64,000 nucleotides of DNA, taken from assembly GCF_900215505.1 (NCBI RefSeq), contig NZ_LT907844.1, positions 1,274,501 through 1,338,500 on the forward strand. The letters are read 5' to 3'. A program made the position numbers and the translations under genes. The notes below the pieces were generated by a model that was given only the letters and a program-made list of their open reading frames with translations, was not told where the DNA came from and ran no database searches. The stretch is from Cohaesibacter sp. ES.047 (GTDB taxonomy: Bacteria > Pseudomonadota > Alphaproteobacteria > Rhizobiales > Cohaesibacteraceae). Every line of letters begins with the position of its first letter. The stretch's first letter is position 1. Positions 54,124 through 64,000 of this stretch are shown here, piece after piece.

Positions 54124-55476
54124 ATGGGATTGATGGGAAAGTATTTCGGAACAGACGGGATTAGAGGGCACGCGAACCGGTTCCCGATGACTGCGGAAAT
54201 CGCGATGAAAGTGGGTATGGCGACGGGCAAGATCTTCCGGCGCGGCGACTTTCGGCATCGTGTGGTGATCGGCAAGGATACGCGTCTGTCCGGTTACATG
54301 CTTGAACCGGCTCTGACTGCCGGGTTCACGGCGATGGGAATGGATGTCTTTCTGCTTGGTCCGGTGCCAACGCCCGGCGTTGCGATGCTGACCCGGTCCT
54401 TACGCGCCGATCTGGGTGTCATGATCTCGGCTTCGCACAATCCTTATCAGGACAATGGCATCAAGCTGTTCGGCCCCGACGGCTACAAGCTGTCCGACCA
54501 GATCGAAGCGGAAATCGAAGAGCTGCTCGAAACGGATATGAACCAATATCTGACGCGGCCTGACCGGCTGGGACGTGCCAAGCGGATCGAAGGCGTGCAT
54601 GACCGCTACATCGAATTTGCCAAGCGCACACTACCGCGCTCCCTGTCGCTTGACGGGTTGCGCGTCGTGATCGATTGCGCCAACGGGGCGGCCTATCGGG
54701 TGGCGCCCGATGCGCTGTGGGAGCTGGGCGCCGAGGTCATCAAGATCGGTGTCGAGCCTGATGGCTTCAACATCAATGACAATTGCGGTTCCACCTCGGT
54801 CGGAACGCTGGTCTCCAAGGTTCGTGAAGTGCGGGCCGACATCGGTATTGCGCTTGACGGTGACGCCGATCGCGTGATCATCGTTGATGAGAAAGGCAAA
54901 GTGGTTGATGGCGATCAGTTGATGGCGGTTGTCGCCGAGCGCTGGTCCAAGGACAACCGCCTGACCGCTCCGGGCATTGTTGCGACGGTGATGTCCAACC
55001 TCGGGTTGGAGCGCTTCCTCAATGGCATGAAGCTGTCTCTAGTGCGCACCAAGGTGGGCGACCGCCATGTGGTGGAGCATATGCGCGCGCACAATTACAA
55101 CGTTGGCGGCGAGCAGTCGGGCCATCTGGTTCTTAGTGATTACTGCACCACCGGGGACGGGTTGATCTCGGCTCTTCAGATTCTGGCAGTGGTTGCCAAG
55201 CTCGGCAAGCCCGTCAGCGAGGTGTGCAACCGGTTCGAGCCAGTGCCGCAACTTCTCAAGAATGTCCGTTTCAGCGAAGGAGAACCGCTTGAAGCGGAGA
55301 ATGTGAAAAAGGCCATTGAGGCAGGCGAAAAGAAATTCGGCGAGAATGGCCGCATCGTCATTCGTGCCTCTGGCACCGAGCCACTCATTCGCGTTATGGC
55401 GGAGGGCGATTCCCCGGATATGGTGCGCGACGTTGTTGATGATATCTGTGAAGAGGTCCGCAAGGCGACGCTTTGA
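54124..55476 (+). CDS. glmM: Phosphoglucosamine mutase
   Basis: GlmM, 450 aa, turns glucosamine-6-phosphate into glucosamine-1-phosphate for peptidoglycan and LPS precursors. [10 protein letters not shown] is the N-terminal signature; the phosphoserine is Ser104 in [12 protein letters not shown]; metal loop DGDADRVI and the C-terminal [12 protein letters not shown] phosphate-binding loop are complete. The ATG at 54133 (MGKYFG) is an alternative start; AAAGG lies five bases before 54124. Confidence 0.96.
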   Translation: MGLMGKYFGTDGIRGHANRFPMTAEIAMKVGMATGKIFRRGDFRHRVVIGKDTRLSGYMLEPALTAGFTAMGMDVFLLGPVPTPGVAMLTRSLRADLGVMISASHNPYQDNGIKLFGPDGYKLSDQIEAEIEELLETDMNQYLTRPDRLGRAKRIEGVHDRYIEFAKRTLPRSLSLDGLRVVIDCANGAAYRVAPDALWELGAEVIKIGVEPDGFNINDNCGSTSVGTLVSKVREVRADIGIALDGDADRVIIVDEKGKVVDGDQLMAVVAERWSKDNRLTAPGIVATVMSNLGLERFLNGMKLSLVRTKVGDRHVVEHMRAHNYNVGGEQSGHLVLSDYCTTGDGLISALQILAVVAKLGKPVSEVCNRFEPVPQLLKNVRFSEGEPLEAENVKKAIEAGEKKFGENGRIVIRASGTEPLIRVMAEGDSPDMVRDVVDDICEEVRKATL

Positions 55477-55503
55477 TCGCTCGCGCACCGACTTCAATGC
55501 TCA

Positions 55504-55535
55504 GAGGGCCGCTCGTTTTCGGGTGGCCCTTTTTT
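55504..55535 (+). terminator. Terminator after glmM
   Basis: AGGGCC / GGCCCT stem with the loop GCTCGTTTTCGGGT, followed by TTTTTTG. Confidence 0.85.
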
Positions 55536-55566
55536 GTCAGGTTGAAATTGTTGAAGCGGGTCTGTT

Positions 55567-56499
55567 TCAGAGCAGATTTTTTCTCATGGGCAGCGGGAGC
55601 TTGCGTTCGCTGATGGCGATGCCGAGCATGATCACCGCAAAGCCAATCCAGGCCGACGGCGACAGGGTCTCACCCAGAAGGGTTATGCCGCCAAGCGCGG
55701 TGAAAACGGGAATGAGATAGTTGCTTGTGGCCACAAATCCCGCGGTGGTCTGAGAGAGCAGGGTGAACAGGACCAGGGTTGCAAAGGCGGTTGGCACAAG
55801 GCCGAGATAGAGCAGGATCGACCATTTGGCGATGCTTGCCTCGACCGCAAAACCATTCGGCTCGAGACCCAAGGCCGCGATGATCAGCAATGTGGCTGCG
55901 GTTGTCACCACGGCGGTCGCCTTGTCGATATTGTCGGCGGGCGGCATTCTTCGTGTTGAGACACTGTTGAGGGCATAGCAGAAGCTGGCAATGAAGATGG
56001 CAATCTGGCCGATTACTTCTGCTTTGCTCGTTGCTGACAGGCTCGACAAGTCAGGCTTGATGATCAGAACCACACCAACGAACCCGATCAGGAACCCGAC
56101 TGCCTTGGACCTGGTGAGCTTCTCGTCGGACAGCAATAGGTGTGCCATCAGCATGACCGACAGGGGGACTGTTCCCATCAGGATCCCGGCGATTGCGGAA
56201 CTGGTGAACTGGGTGCCCCAGGCAATGAGCAGGAAGGGAACCGCAGAGCTCATGAGGGCGAGCCAGACCACCCAGGGTGCATGATGCCAGCCAAGGCTCC
56301 ATGGTTTCCTCAGGATCGCAAAACGATAAAACAGCAAGGCGATGGCACCGGTGCTCAGGCGTCCAGCCGTTACCCAGAGCGGTGAGATGTCGGAAACGGC
56401 CACGCGGGTGAGGATGATCGCTGACCCCCAACAGAAGACAAGGATAGCCAACATGAGCCAATGGCGCAGAGACGGCAACTGCGGGGTGCTTGAAAACAT
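55567..56499 (-). CDS. EamA/DMT family transporter
   Basis: A 310-aa membrane protein with ten predicted helices in two repeats (for example LMLAILVFCWGSAIILTRVA and ILMGTVPLSVMLMAHLLL, then FVATSNYLIPVFTALGGITLLGE). It belongs to the drug/metabolite transporter superfamily; such exporters move amino acids or metabolites out of the cell. The substrate cannot be deduced. It is convergent with glmM. Confidence 0.88.
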   Translation of the reverse strand: MFSSTPQLPSLRHWLMLAILVFCWGSAIILTRVAVSDISPLWVTAGRLSTGAIALLFYRFAILRKPWSLGWHHAPWVVWLALMSSAVPFLLIAWGTQFTSSAIAGILMGTVPLSVMLMAHLLLSDEKLTRSKAVGFLIGFVGVVLIIKPDLSSLSATSKAEVIGQIAIFIASFCYALNSVSTRRMPPADNIDKATAVVTTAATLLIIAALGLEPNGFAVEASIAKWSILLYLGLVPTAFATLVLFTLLSQTTAGFVATSNYLIPVFTALGGITLLGETLSPSAWIGFAVIMLGIAISERKLPLPMRKNLL

Positions 56500-56915
56500 G
56501 ATGGAAGGGCCTTGAGTGTGGGGCTTGGTTGGGCTGTGGATTTCCGCAACCGGAAGGGGGCGAGACTAGTCAATCCGGAGCGAAAGATCAATCTATGCTT
56601 CATAGCGGGGCTGATTTCTGGACAGGATTTGACAGATGGTCGGTGACGATGATCGCCGCAAGCATTTGATGACGTGTATGTTCTCGTGCATTGGCAAGAG
56701 AGTTTGATTGCGCGTAAGGGTTGGTAACGAATTGTTAAGAATAAAATTTGCAAATTGCAATGATTTATATAAACACTATTATCGTATTGGGATTTTTGTG
56801 ACGTAATTATGCTTAAAAATCGTAGTTAATCCAGTATTAAGGAAATTCTGGGATCCTTTTTCTCGAGTGTATTTCTCAAATGTGTATTTGGACACTGTAT
56901 CGAGAGGAAAAAGAG
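56500..56915. other. Upstream region of the outer-membrane protein gene
   Basis: A 416-bp gap, AT-rich in its right half (56700-56880), between the leftward DMT gene and the rightward outer-membrane protein gene. It holds an exact CtrA-box match at 56826-56840 and an AGAGGAAAAAG ribosome site for the next gene. No gene is supported. Confidence 0.45.
56826..56840. promoter_or_regulatory. Candidate CtrA box before the outer-membrane protein gene
   Basis: TTAATCCAGTATTAA matches TTAA-N7-TTAA, 76 bp before the ATG of the beta-barrel protein. Motif evidence only; the region is AT-rich, so chance is a real alternative. Confidence 0.45.
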
Positions 56916-57659
56916 ATGAGCAGCCTCAAAAAAAATCTGTTTTTGAGTGTGTTCGGGGCCGCTATGACAGCAACTGTTGCCTATGCAGCAGATTTGCCTG
57001 CGCCGCCGATTATCGAATACGAACCCGAGAGCCCGATTGAAATCGGCTCCAGCTGGTATTTGCGTGGAGACCTTGGTCTGGCCGTCTATCAGGGCGGACG
57101 CGGATCCTGGACCTCGGCTACCGGTTCGGTCGTGAAATGGCATGACGACAGCTTTGATGTTGGTGGTGTTATCGGTGGTGGCTTCGGTTACTATTTCAAC
57201 GAATATTTCCGTTCCGACATCACGCTCGATTATCGCACCAAGGTGAAATACAAAGGCAAGGTTCCTTGCGGGTCTCTTTGTACCTATACCACGGAAAGCA
57301 ATACCTTCAGTGCCTGGACCCTGATGCTGAACGGTTACTATGATTTCGGAACCTGGAATTCCATCACGCCGTACGTCGGCGCCGGCGTGGGTACTGCGTG
57401 GGTGAAAGTGGACGATTACAAGACCGACACGGGCTATTCCTTCAAGGATCACGGCCAGTTCAACTTTGCTTGGAACGTTATGGCCGGTGCGTCGTTCGAT
57501 CTGACCGATGAGCTGAAGCTGGATGCAAACTATCGGTTTGTATCTCTGGGCGAGACCAGAACCGGTCGGGTGAATGCGGCTGCTGCCGAGAATTCGGTCA
57601 AGTTCGAGGATCTCTATGCGCACGACTTCCGTGTGGGTCTGCGTTACGATCTGAACTAG
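56916..57659 (+). CDS. Omp25/31-type outer-membrane beta-barrel protein
   Basis: A 247-aa exported protein with a signal peptide (LFLSVFGAAMTATVAYAADLP) and an eight-strand-type barrel: alternating segments such as SSWYLRGDLGLAVYQG, VGGVIGGGFGYYFNEYFRSD, ITPYVGAGVGTAWVKVDD and LKLDANYRFVSLGE, ending HDFRVGLRYDLN. This fits the outer-membrane protein_beta-brl (Omp25/Omp31-like) family abundant in Hyphomicrobiales. Two cysteines (CGSLC) in a loop may form a disulfide. The ATG at 56916 with AGAGGAAAAAG is preferred. Function is probably structural or a small pore. Confidence 0.87.
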   Translation: MSSLKKNLFLSVFGAAMTATVAYAADLPAPPIIEYEPESPIEIGSSWYLRGDLGLAVYQGGRGSWTSATGSVVKWHDDSFDVGGVIGGGFGYYFNEYFRSDITLDYRTKVKYKGKVPCGSLCTYTTESNTFSAWTLMLNGYYDFGTWNSITPYVGAGVGTAWVKVDDYKTDTGYSFKDHGQFNFAWNVMAGASFDLTDELKLDANYRFVSLGETRTGRVNAAAAENSVKFEDLYAHDFRVGLRYDLN

Positions 57660-57772
57660 GGTCCGGCAAGGCTCCGGGCGGCTTGTCTGCTCTGCCAAGT
57701 TGAGATGCAGACCGACAGCTTCGGCTGTTCGAGATCGCCCGAAATGGGCCAAACAGGATTTCAATCCTCTCG

Positions 57773-57806
57773 AAAAGGGCGACCGTCAACGGATGGTCGC
57801 CTTTTT
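57773..57806 (+). terminator. Terminator after the outer-membrane protein gene
   Basis: AAAAGGGCGACC / GGTCGCCTTTTT with a ten-base loop. Confidence 0.93.
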
Positions 57807-57975
57807 CTATGCCCCGTTTCTATGCCCGTTGCCCGAGCGTGTCGGTCGTTTTCCGCTCCCTGCGGGATGGCAAGGTGATGTGATGCGTCGGCGACATTTA
57901 TGTCGCACTGACCCAATGGACCGGGCGTAAAAGCTGCCTTTAGGGAAATACCGTTTGACGGCCAATTTGAATTGG

Positions 57976-58034
57976 GCTACCCCCTTCCGTGGGACACCTC
58001 TCCCCAACGAGAGGCAACTATCTGTGAGGGTAGC
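57976..58034 (+). ncRNA. serC leader RNA (serC motif)
   Basis: The 59 bases just before serC fold into a closed structure. The outer stem GCTACCC / GGGTAGC (57976-57982 with 58028-58034) is perfect, and inside is a second perfect stem CCTCTC / GAGAGG (57997-58002 with 58009-58014) with loop CCCAAC. The outer stem pairs away the GAGGG that serves as the ribosome site of serC, so the fold could switch translation. Position and form fit the serC motif known from alphaproteobacteria; no ligand is established for it. Confidence 0.75.
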
Positions 58035-58037
58035 TTT

Positions 58038-59201
<1,164 letters not shown>

Positions 59202-59298
59202 GGAAGAGCCCCAACCTTTCCCAAGTTTCTTTTCTTTTCGCGCGCGTGCGCTCTTCGGACTTGCGCGCCGCTTGATCCAGCATCATGAGGATAATCCC

Positions 59299-60888
59299 AT
59301 GGCTAAAGTTCTGATTTCCGACAAACTGTCTCCTACCGCCGTTCAGGTCTTCAAGGACAAGGGCGTCGAGGTTGATTACCTGCCCGATCTGGGCAAGGAC
59401 AAGGACAAGCTGATCGAGATCATCGGTCAGTATGACGGGCTGGCGATTCGCTCGGCCACCAAGGCAACCGAAAAGGTGATCGCTGCCGCCGACAATCTCA
59501 AGGTGATCGGTCGCGCTGGTATCGGCGTTGACAATGTTGATATCGAAAAAGCCACCCAGCGCGGTATCATCGTCATGAATACGCCGTTCGGCAACTCCAT
59601 CACCACGGCGGAACATGCCATCGCGATGATGTTCGCGGTGGCGCGCCAGATGCCGGCTGCCGACACCTCCACACAGGCGGGTAAGTGGGAAAAATCCAAG
59701 TTCATGGGCGTCGAGATCACCAACAAGGTGCTTGGCGTCATTGGCTGCGGCAACATCGGCGGTATCGTTGCGACCCGTGCGGTCGGCCTTAAGATGAAAG
59801 TGATTGCGTTTGATCCGTTCCTGTCTGCAGAACGTGCGGTGCAGCTTGGCGTTGAGAAGGTCGAGCTTGAGGATCTGTTCAAGCGCGCCGACTTCATCTC
59901 CCTGCACACGCCGCTGACCGAGAAGACCCGCAACATCATTTCAGCCGAAGCCATCGCCAAGATGAAAGACGGTGTGCGAATCATCAACTGCGCCCGTGGC
60001 GGTCTGGTTGATGAAGTGGCTCTGGCCGACGCGATCAAGAGCGGCAAGGTTGCCGGAGCGGGCTTTGACGTCTTCACGCAAGAACCGGCCAAGGAAAACG
60101 TGCTGTTCGGTCTGCCCAACGTGGTTTGCACCCCGCACCTTGGGGCCTCCACCTCGGAAGCGCAGGAAAATGTCGCCATTCAGGTGGCCGAGCAGATGGC
60201 CGACTACCTGGTCAATGGTGCGGTTTCCAACGCGCTCAACATGCCATCCATCACGGCCGAGGAAGCGCCGCGCCTGACGCCATTTGTCAAACTCGCCGAT
60301 CAACTCGGCTCGTTCGCCGGCCAGCTGACCGAGACGAGCCTTCAGGGCATTCGCATTGAGTATGAAGGCGATGTTGCCGAAATGAACACCCGGGCGCTGA
60401 CCTCGGTGGTTCTGGCCGGTGTTCTCAAGCCTTTGCTTCAGACCGTGAACATGGTGTCCGCGCCAGCCGTCGCCAAGGAGCGCGGCATCAATGTCGAGGA
60501 AACCCGCCGCGAACAGCAGGGCGCTTATGAAAACTACATCCGTGTGACCCTGATTACCGAGCGTCAGGAACGGGGCGTCGCCGGTACCGTCTTTGGCGAT
60601 GCCAAGCCGCGCATCATCCAGATCAAAGGCATCAACATGGAAGCCGAGTTGGGTGAGAATATGCTCTACATCACCAACAACGACAAACCCGGCTTCATCG
60701 GCCGATTGGGCACGCTGCTCGGCCAACACAAGCTGAACATTGCGACCTTTAACCTTGGCCGTAAGGAAGCGGGTGCCGATGCGATCGCGCTTCTGGAAAT
60801 CGATGGCTCGATCAGCGACAAGGTGATCGAAGAGATCGCCAATCTGGAAGGTGTGGTTCAGGCCAAGGCTCTGCGTTTCGCCGTCTGA
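59299..60888 (+). CDS. serA: D-3-phosphoglycerate dehydrogenase
   Basis: A 529-aa long-form PHGDH: substrate domain, NAD-binding domain with GVIGCGNIGGIVATRA (about residues 146-161), catalytic His in TPHLGASTSEAQ, an intervening domain and a C-terminal ACT domain (MLYITNNDKPGFIGRLGTLL) that can mediate serine feedback. It commits 3-phosphoglycerate to serine. The ATG at 59299 has ATGAGGA upstream; the frame is open to 59176 but overlaps serC. Confidence 0.96.
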   Translation: MAKVLISDKLSPTAVQVFKDKGVEVDYLPDLGKDKDKLIEIIGQYDGLAIRSATKATEKVIAAADNLKVIGRAGIGVDNVDIEKATQRGIIVMNTPFGNSITTAEHAIAMMFAVARQMPAADTSTQAGKWEKSKFMGVEITNKVLGVIGCGNIGGIVATRAVGLKMKVIAFDPFLSAERAVQLGVEKVELEDLFKRADFISLHTPLTEKTRNIISAEAIAKMKDGVRIINCARGGLVDEVALADAIKSGKVAGAGFDVFTQEPAKENVLFGLPNVVCTPHLGASTSEAQENVAIQVAEQMADYLVNGAVSNALNMPSITAEEAPRLTPFVKLADQLGSFAGQLTETSLQGIRIEYEGDVAEMNTRALTSVVLAGVLKPLLQTVNMVSAPAVAKERGINVEETRREQQGAYENYIRVTLITERQERGVAGTVFGDAKPRIIQIKGINMEAELGENMLYITNNDKPGFIGRLGTLLGQHKLNIATFNLGRKEAGADAIALLEIDGSISDKVIEEIANLEGVVQAKALRFAV

Positions 60889-60908
60889 TTGGAGAAATCA
60901 GAATCATG

Positions 60909-60947
60909 AAAAAGCCCGCCGAGAGTCGTCTCTGGCGGGCTTTTTTT
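60909..60947 (+). terminator. Terminator after serA
   Basis: AAAAAGCCCGCC / GGCGGGCTTTTT with an inner AGA / TCT extension, then a T run. Confidence 0.93.
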
Positions 60948-61257
60948 GTGTAAAGGTCTGCTTCCCTTCGCAAATTGGGGGCCTGGCGCAAGATATTTGC
61001 ACTAAGTTTGCGTGTAAGGGGTTGGAAAAGCGGTTTCTTGCTCGCGTGGATCAAGAGAATTGTCTATAGTCCGCCACGTTTGAAGAGACCGAGTCCATAG
61101 AAAAGAGATTGCCGACAACCAGTCTGTGACCTGCTTTTCTGCGGTTACATTTCAAAGCGATCAAGCTCCAGACCAGCTGGCTTGGCCAGACTGTTGCATC
61201 ACTTGCCGTTCTGGACGGTGTCTTGCAAACGGGTTTTTTAGGGCTGATCGGCTTTTC
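60948..61257. other. Intergenic DNA between serA and the repeat before purA
   Basis: About 310 bp without a recognised gene. Short frames cross it but have no family signature. It should hold the purA promoter, unless the palindromic repeat that follows carries it. Confidence 0.35.
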
Positions 61258-61358
61258 TAGAGCGTTTTAGGGTGATCGGGTTACCGTATTGGATTTAAAC
61301 GCTATCTTTCAGGAAGTTTACGCATTTTCGCGACGTGATGGTCTCGAAAATTGCTCTA
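61258..61358. repeat. MITE-like palindromic repeat directly before purA
   Basis: A 101-bp segment bounded by TAGAGC (61258) and GCTCTA (61353). The ends extend as TAGAGCGTTTT and, read inward from the right, TAGAGCAATTTT. Internal inverted arms AGCGTTT / AAACGCT (61261-61302) fold further. Its form is that of the small palindromic intergenic repeats spread through many Hyphomicrobiales genomes. No complete second copy is in the window, so copy number cannot be judged. It ends 25 bp before the purA ATG and would form part of the purA leader. Confidence 0.5.
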
Positions 61359-61383
61359 ACAGAGATCAAAGGAGCTGACATCG

Positions 61384-62679
61384 ATGGCAAATGTTGTAGT
61401 CGTCGGGTCGCAATGGGGCGACGAGGGTAAAGGCAAGATTGTGGACTGGCTGTCGGAGCGTGCCGATATAGTGGTGCGCTTTCAGGGTGGTCACAATGCC
61501 GGCCATACGCTCGTTATTGACGGTGTCAGCTACAAGCTCAGCCTGCTGCCTTCTGGCGTTGTCCGTGAAGGCACGATGGGCGTGATTGGCAACGGTGTTG
61601 TTGTTGATCCCCATGCACTGGTTGCCGAAATCGGGCGTCTTGCCGAGCAGGGCGTGAAAGTGTCCCGGGATAACTTGCGTATTGCCGAGAATGCGTCGCT
61701 CATTCTGTCGCTGCACCGCGAGCTTGATGCGATGCGCGAGGAAGCTGCTGCTGCCGGAACCAAGATCGGCACCACCAAGCGCGGCATTGGCCCGGCCTAT
61801 GAGGACAAGGTTGGCCGCCGCGCCATTCGGGTGCTGGATCTTGCCAACATTGAGACCCTGCCTGCCAAGATTGATCGTCTGCTTGCGCACCACAATCCGC
61901 TGCGTCGCGGACTTGGGGTTCCTGAGATCGACCCAAAAGATATCTATGATGAGCTGACGAGCGTTGCCGATCAGGTTCTGCCGTTCGTTGATCAGAGCTG
62001 GCGCCTGCTCGATCAGGCCAAGAAGGCCGGGAAACGAATCCTGTTCGAAGGGGCGCAAGGCGCGCTGCTCGATGTTGATCACGGCACCTATCCGTTCGTG
62101 ACCTCCTCGCACACATCTGCCGGTCAGGCCGCTGCCGGGTCTGGGATTGGCCCTTCGGCGCTCAACTATGTTCTGGGCATCACCAAGGCCTACACCACGC
62201 GTGTTGGAGAAGGTCCGTTTCCGACAGAGTTGTTCGATGAAGTCGGACAGTTTCTGGGTGAGAAAGGCAAAGAGTTTGGTGTGGTGACCGGCCGTAAACG
62301 CCGGTGTGGCTGGTTTGATGCGGTTCTCGTGCGCCAGACTGTCTGTACCTCTGGTATCACCGGTATCGCGCTGACCAAACTCGATGTGCTCGATGGACTT
62401 GAAGAAATCAAGATTTGCGTCGGCTATATGCTGGATGGTGAGCGAATCGATTATCTGCCTGCCTCGCAAGGGGCTCAGGCCCGGGTGGAGCCGATCTACG
62501 AAACGCTGGAAGGCTGGAGCGGCAGCACGGCAGGTGCTCGCACCTGGAACGATTTGCCTGCACAGGCCGTTAAGTATGTGCGCCACGTTGAGGAGTTGAT
62601 TGGAGCGCCAGTTGCGTTACTCTCTACAAGTCCGGAGCGCGAAGATACGATTCTTGTTCAGGATCCGTATCAGGACTAG
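61384..62679 (+). CDS. purA: Adenylosuccinate synthetase
   Basis: PurA, 431 aa, joins IMP and aspartate using GTP in AMP synthesis. The N-terminal P-loop [16 protein letters not shown] is complete; HNAGHTLV and [13 protein letters not shown] are the IMP-binding motifs, and TSSHTSAG and [13 protein letters not shown] are conserved. A GGAGCTGAC ribosome site lies upstream. It is followed by a hypothetical gene 77 bp downstream. Confidence 0.97.
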   Translation: MANVVVVGSQWGDEGKGKIVDWLSERADIVVRFQGGHNAGHTLVIDGVSYKLSLLPSGVVREGTMGVIGNGVVVDPHALVAEIGRLAEQGVKVSRDNLRIAENASLILSLHRELDAMREEAAAAGTKIGTTKRGIGPAYEDKVGRRAIRVLDLANIETLPAKIDRLLAHHNPLRRGLGVPEIDPKDIYDELTSVADQVLPFVDQSWRLLDQAKKAGKRILFEGAQGALLDVDHGTYPFVTSSHTSAGQAAAGSGIGPSALNYVLGITKAYTTRVGEGPFPTELFDEVGQFLGEKGKEFGVVTGRKRRCGWFDAVLVRQTVCTSGITGIALTKLDVLDGLEEIKICVGYMLDGERIDYLPASQGAQARVEPIYETLEGWSGSTAGARTWNDLPAQAVKYVRHVEELIGAPVALLSTSPEREDTILVQDPYQD

Positions 62680-62756
62680 AATGAAGCGCCTTGCAATCTT
62701 GTCAGATCGACCCGAGGCGCGTATTTCGGTCTGACGAGGCGTAAATGGAATAAAAT

Positions 62757-64000
62757 ATGGCGGACTATTATGTAATTTTGAAGCGTGCTGTTGGTGTGTT
62801 GCCCGAAGGGACACGCGAGCAACGGCAGGCCATATATGACAAGGCACGCAAGGCCCTGTTGGCCCAGCTTCAGAGTATGGATCCGCCACTTGCTCCCTCC
62901 GAGATCAGTAAACAGCGCATGGCGCTCGAAGAGGCCGTTCGGTCTGTCGAGCGAGACCTTACCCTCGAAAGGGAGCAGGCTGAAGCCGATGCTGCTGCGG
63001 TTGCTTCCGATGCCAATGCCTCGGAGCATCTCCACGATGATACGGATTCGTTCTCGCCGCATCATCGCGGGGCGCCGGAGGTGTCTGCCCATGGTCCCGA
63101 TCATGAGGATGCCTTGCAACATGATGCAGGCGAGCGTGATGTTGGCGAAGGCACCACAAATCGAGATGACTATTCCCCCAGCCGCCCGGCGAACGATCGC
63201 GGCGAGCGGGAGGAGGACGTCGAACCGGTTTCTCCGTCCGACAAGGTGATCCGCCGCGCAGGGCACGATGTTCTCAAGAATGCGGTGCGCGATGCCAATG
63301 CGATTGGCTCTGCTACCGATGCCGCTGTCAGATCGGCCAAGGATGCGGCTGATGCTGTTGGTGAAGCGCCCGAGCCTTACCTATCTCGGGAGGCGCGTAC
63401 CGAAGCGCCGAAGTATGATGAACGCATCGAGCCATCTCTTGCAGGCGCTCCACGTCCTGCAGCAAAGCCCGATGAGGCCAAGACTGATGCTGGTTTTGTC
63501 GTCAAGGATGGCCCGATCGGAGGATTGCCGGAAGAAGACGAGGAGCCCAAAAAAGGTTTGGGGTTTGTTGTCGGCGGTGTTCTGCTCGCCGGAGTGATCG
63601 GCGCGGGCGGCTATCTTCTCTATGACAATCGGGATGCCTTTGTTTCGACGCTCAATGATGTTTCGTCAGGCGATGGACCGTCCGAGGTGGCGAGCGATGG
63701 CCCTACGACGACGGGCGAGGAGACCATTCCTAGCAAGACCGTACGCACCGTTACCGTGACCGCGCCCGATGAGGGTGCGCCCGATGCTGCGGCACAAGCA
63801 GGTCCTGACCAGACATCAGGAGATGCTGTCGAGACGGCGCAAACCGATACCGATGAGGCGACCAATCTAGAGCCAGCGGATGCTGTCGCAGCAGAACGCT
63901 CCATTCTCTATGAAGAAGAGGGTCCCAACGGTGAGCCGGGAACGGCCGAGGCTGGCGAAGCTGTGTGGGATCTTGAAGGTGAGGGTGATGAAGCCGTTGT
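62757..64000 (+). CDS. Hypothetical single-pass membrane protein, truncated by window end
   Basis: An open frame from ATG 62757 that runs past the end of the window (414 codons seen, no stop). It begins MADYYVILKRAVGVLPEGTR and goes on to an Ala/Glu-rich helix (residues 18-85), an acidic, His/Asp-rich linker (about 85-255), one membrane helix (about 265-290, GLGFVVGGVLLAGVIGAGGYLL) and a Thr/Ala/Glu-rich tail. The N-terminal part recurs in Hyphomicrobiales next to purA, but I know no function. Only the cytoplasmic N terminus and the start of the C-terminal domain are visible. It has no start codon conflict: the antisense frames across it are shadows. Confidence 0.72.
   Translation, partial: MADYYVILKRAVGVLPEGTREQRQAIYDKARKALLAQLQSMDPPLAPSEISKQRMALEEAVRSVERDLTLEREQAEADAAAVASDANASEHLHDDTDSFSPHHRGAPEVSAHGPDHEDALQHDAGERDVGEGTTNRDDYSPSRPANDRGEREEDVEPVSPSDKVIRRAGHDVLKNAVRDANAIGSATDAAVRSAKDAADAVGEAPEPYLSREARTEAPKYDERIEPSLAGAPRPAAKPDEAKTDAGFVVKDGPIGGLPEEDEEPKKGLGFVVGGVLLAGVIGAGGYLLYDNRDAFVSTLNDVSSGDGPSEVASDGPTTTGEETIPSKTVRTVTVTAPDEGAPDAAAQAGPDQTSGDAVETAQTDTDEATNLEPADAVAAERSILYEEEGPNGEPGTAEAGEAVWDLEGEGDEAV

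Noticed and set aside
62676-63266. Leftward reading frame opposite the hypothetical gene after purA
   Set aside because: The plus-strand frame is longer, has a membrane helix and coherent domains, and continues past the window; the antisense frame does not.

Overview
The window is a stretch of alphaproteobacterial chromosome, most likely from the order Hyphomicrobiales (Rhizobiales). The evidence is gene content and order: pepF-ABC1 kinase-aa3 oxidase subunit IV, DUF1013/TrcR, DUF1465/RcdA, a DUF4164-zapA-6S RNA-fthC block, ruvCAB-ybgC-tolQRAB-pal-cpoB-tilS-ftsH-glmM, a serC leader RNA ahead of serC-serA, and an Omp25/31-like porin-type protein. The genus cannot be fixed from sequence reading alone; a marine Cohaesibacter-like lineage is only a guess. 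Almost everything is housekeeping. The only clear mobile DNA is two insertion sequences (IS630 and IS481 families).

Layout. 1-3.7 kb: oligoendopeptidase F, an ABC1/UbiB-type kinase and a 44-residue cytochrome oxidase subunit. 3.8-4.9 kb: an IS630-family element sitting in the stop codon of a TPR lipoprotein gene. 4.9-9.6 kb: TPR lipoprotein, rpsU, purEK, two small YdcH (DUF465) proteins and a DUF2059 protein. 9.6-14.4 kb: an acyl-CoA synthetase, a TauE/SafE permease and propionyl-CoA synthetase. 14.5-19.2 kb: TrcR (DUF1013), a TadG-like vWA protein, an IS481-family element sitting in the stop codon of a quinone oxidoreductase gene. 19.2-20.6 kb: an 840-bp gap that holds a candidate small RNA behind a consensus CtrA box, then rcdA. 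20.6-30 kb: a TetR regulator divergent from a DUF6544 protein with two clean operators, rpmE, an ABC exporter, a MotA/ExbB-MotB/OmpA-like pair, a split YeeE/YedE transporter, an inositol monophosphatase and efp. 30-37 kb, all leftward: transketolase, GAPDH, PGK, a ThiE-like protein and a Sel1-repeat protein (the lower glycolysis/pentose block). 37.4-41 kb: DUF4164 (ZauP-like), zapA, 6S RNA, fthC, a YmdB-type phosphoesterase, yebC. 41.8-55.5 kb, rightward: ruvC-ruvA-ruvB-ybgC-tolQ-tolR-tolA-tolB-pal-cpoB-tilS-ftsH-glmM. 55.5-64 kb: a DMT exporter, an outer-membrane beta-barrel protein, serC-serA, purA and a truncated hypothetical membrane protein that runs off the end.

Themes. Several genes belong to cell division and the cell cycle: rcdA, trcR, zapA with its DUF4164 partner, Tol-Pal, FtsH. 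Three consensus TTAA-N7-TTAA CtrA boxes lie in intergenic DNA: before the candidate sRNA, before tolQ and before the outer-membrane protein gene. The most interesting unexplained items are the CtrA-box sRNA with three anti-Shine-Dalgarno motifs, the two unrelated insertion sequences that both landed exactly in TAG stop codons without changing the protein, the paired inverted repeats in the gap promoter, and a 101-bp palindromic repeat directly in front of purA. No CRISPR array, prophage, integron, tRNA or recognisable defence island was found.
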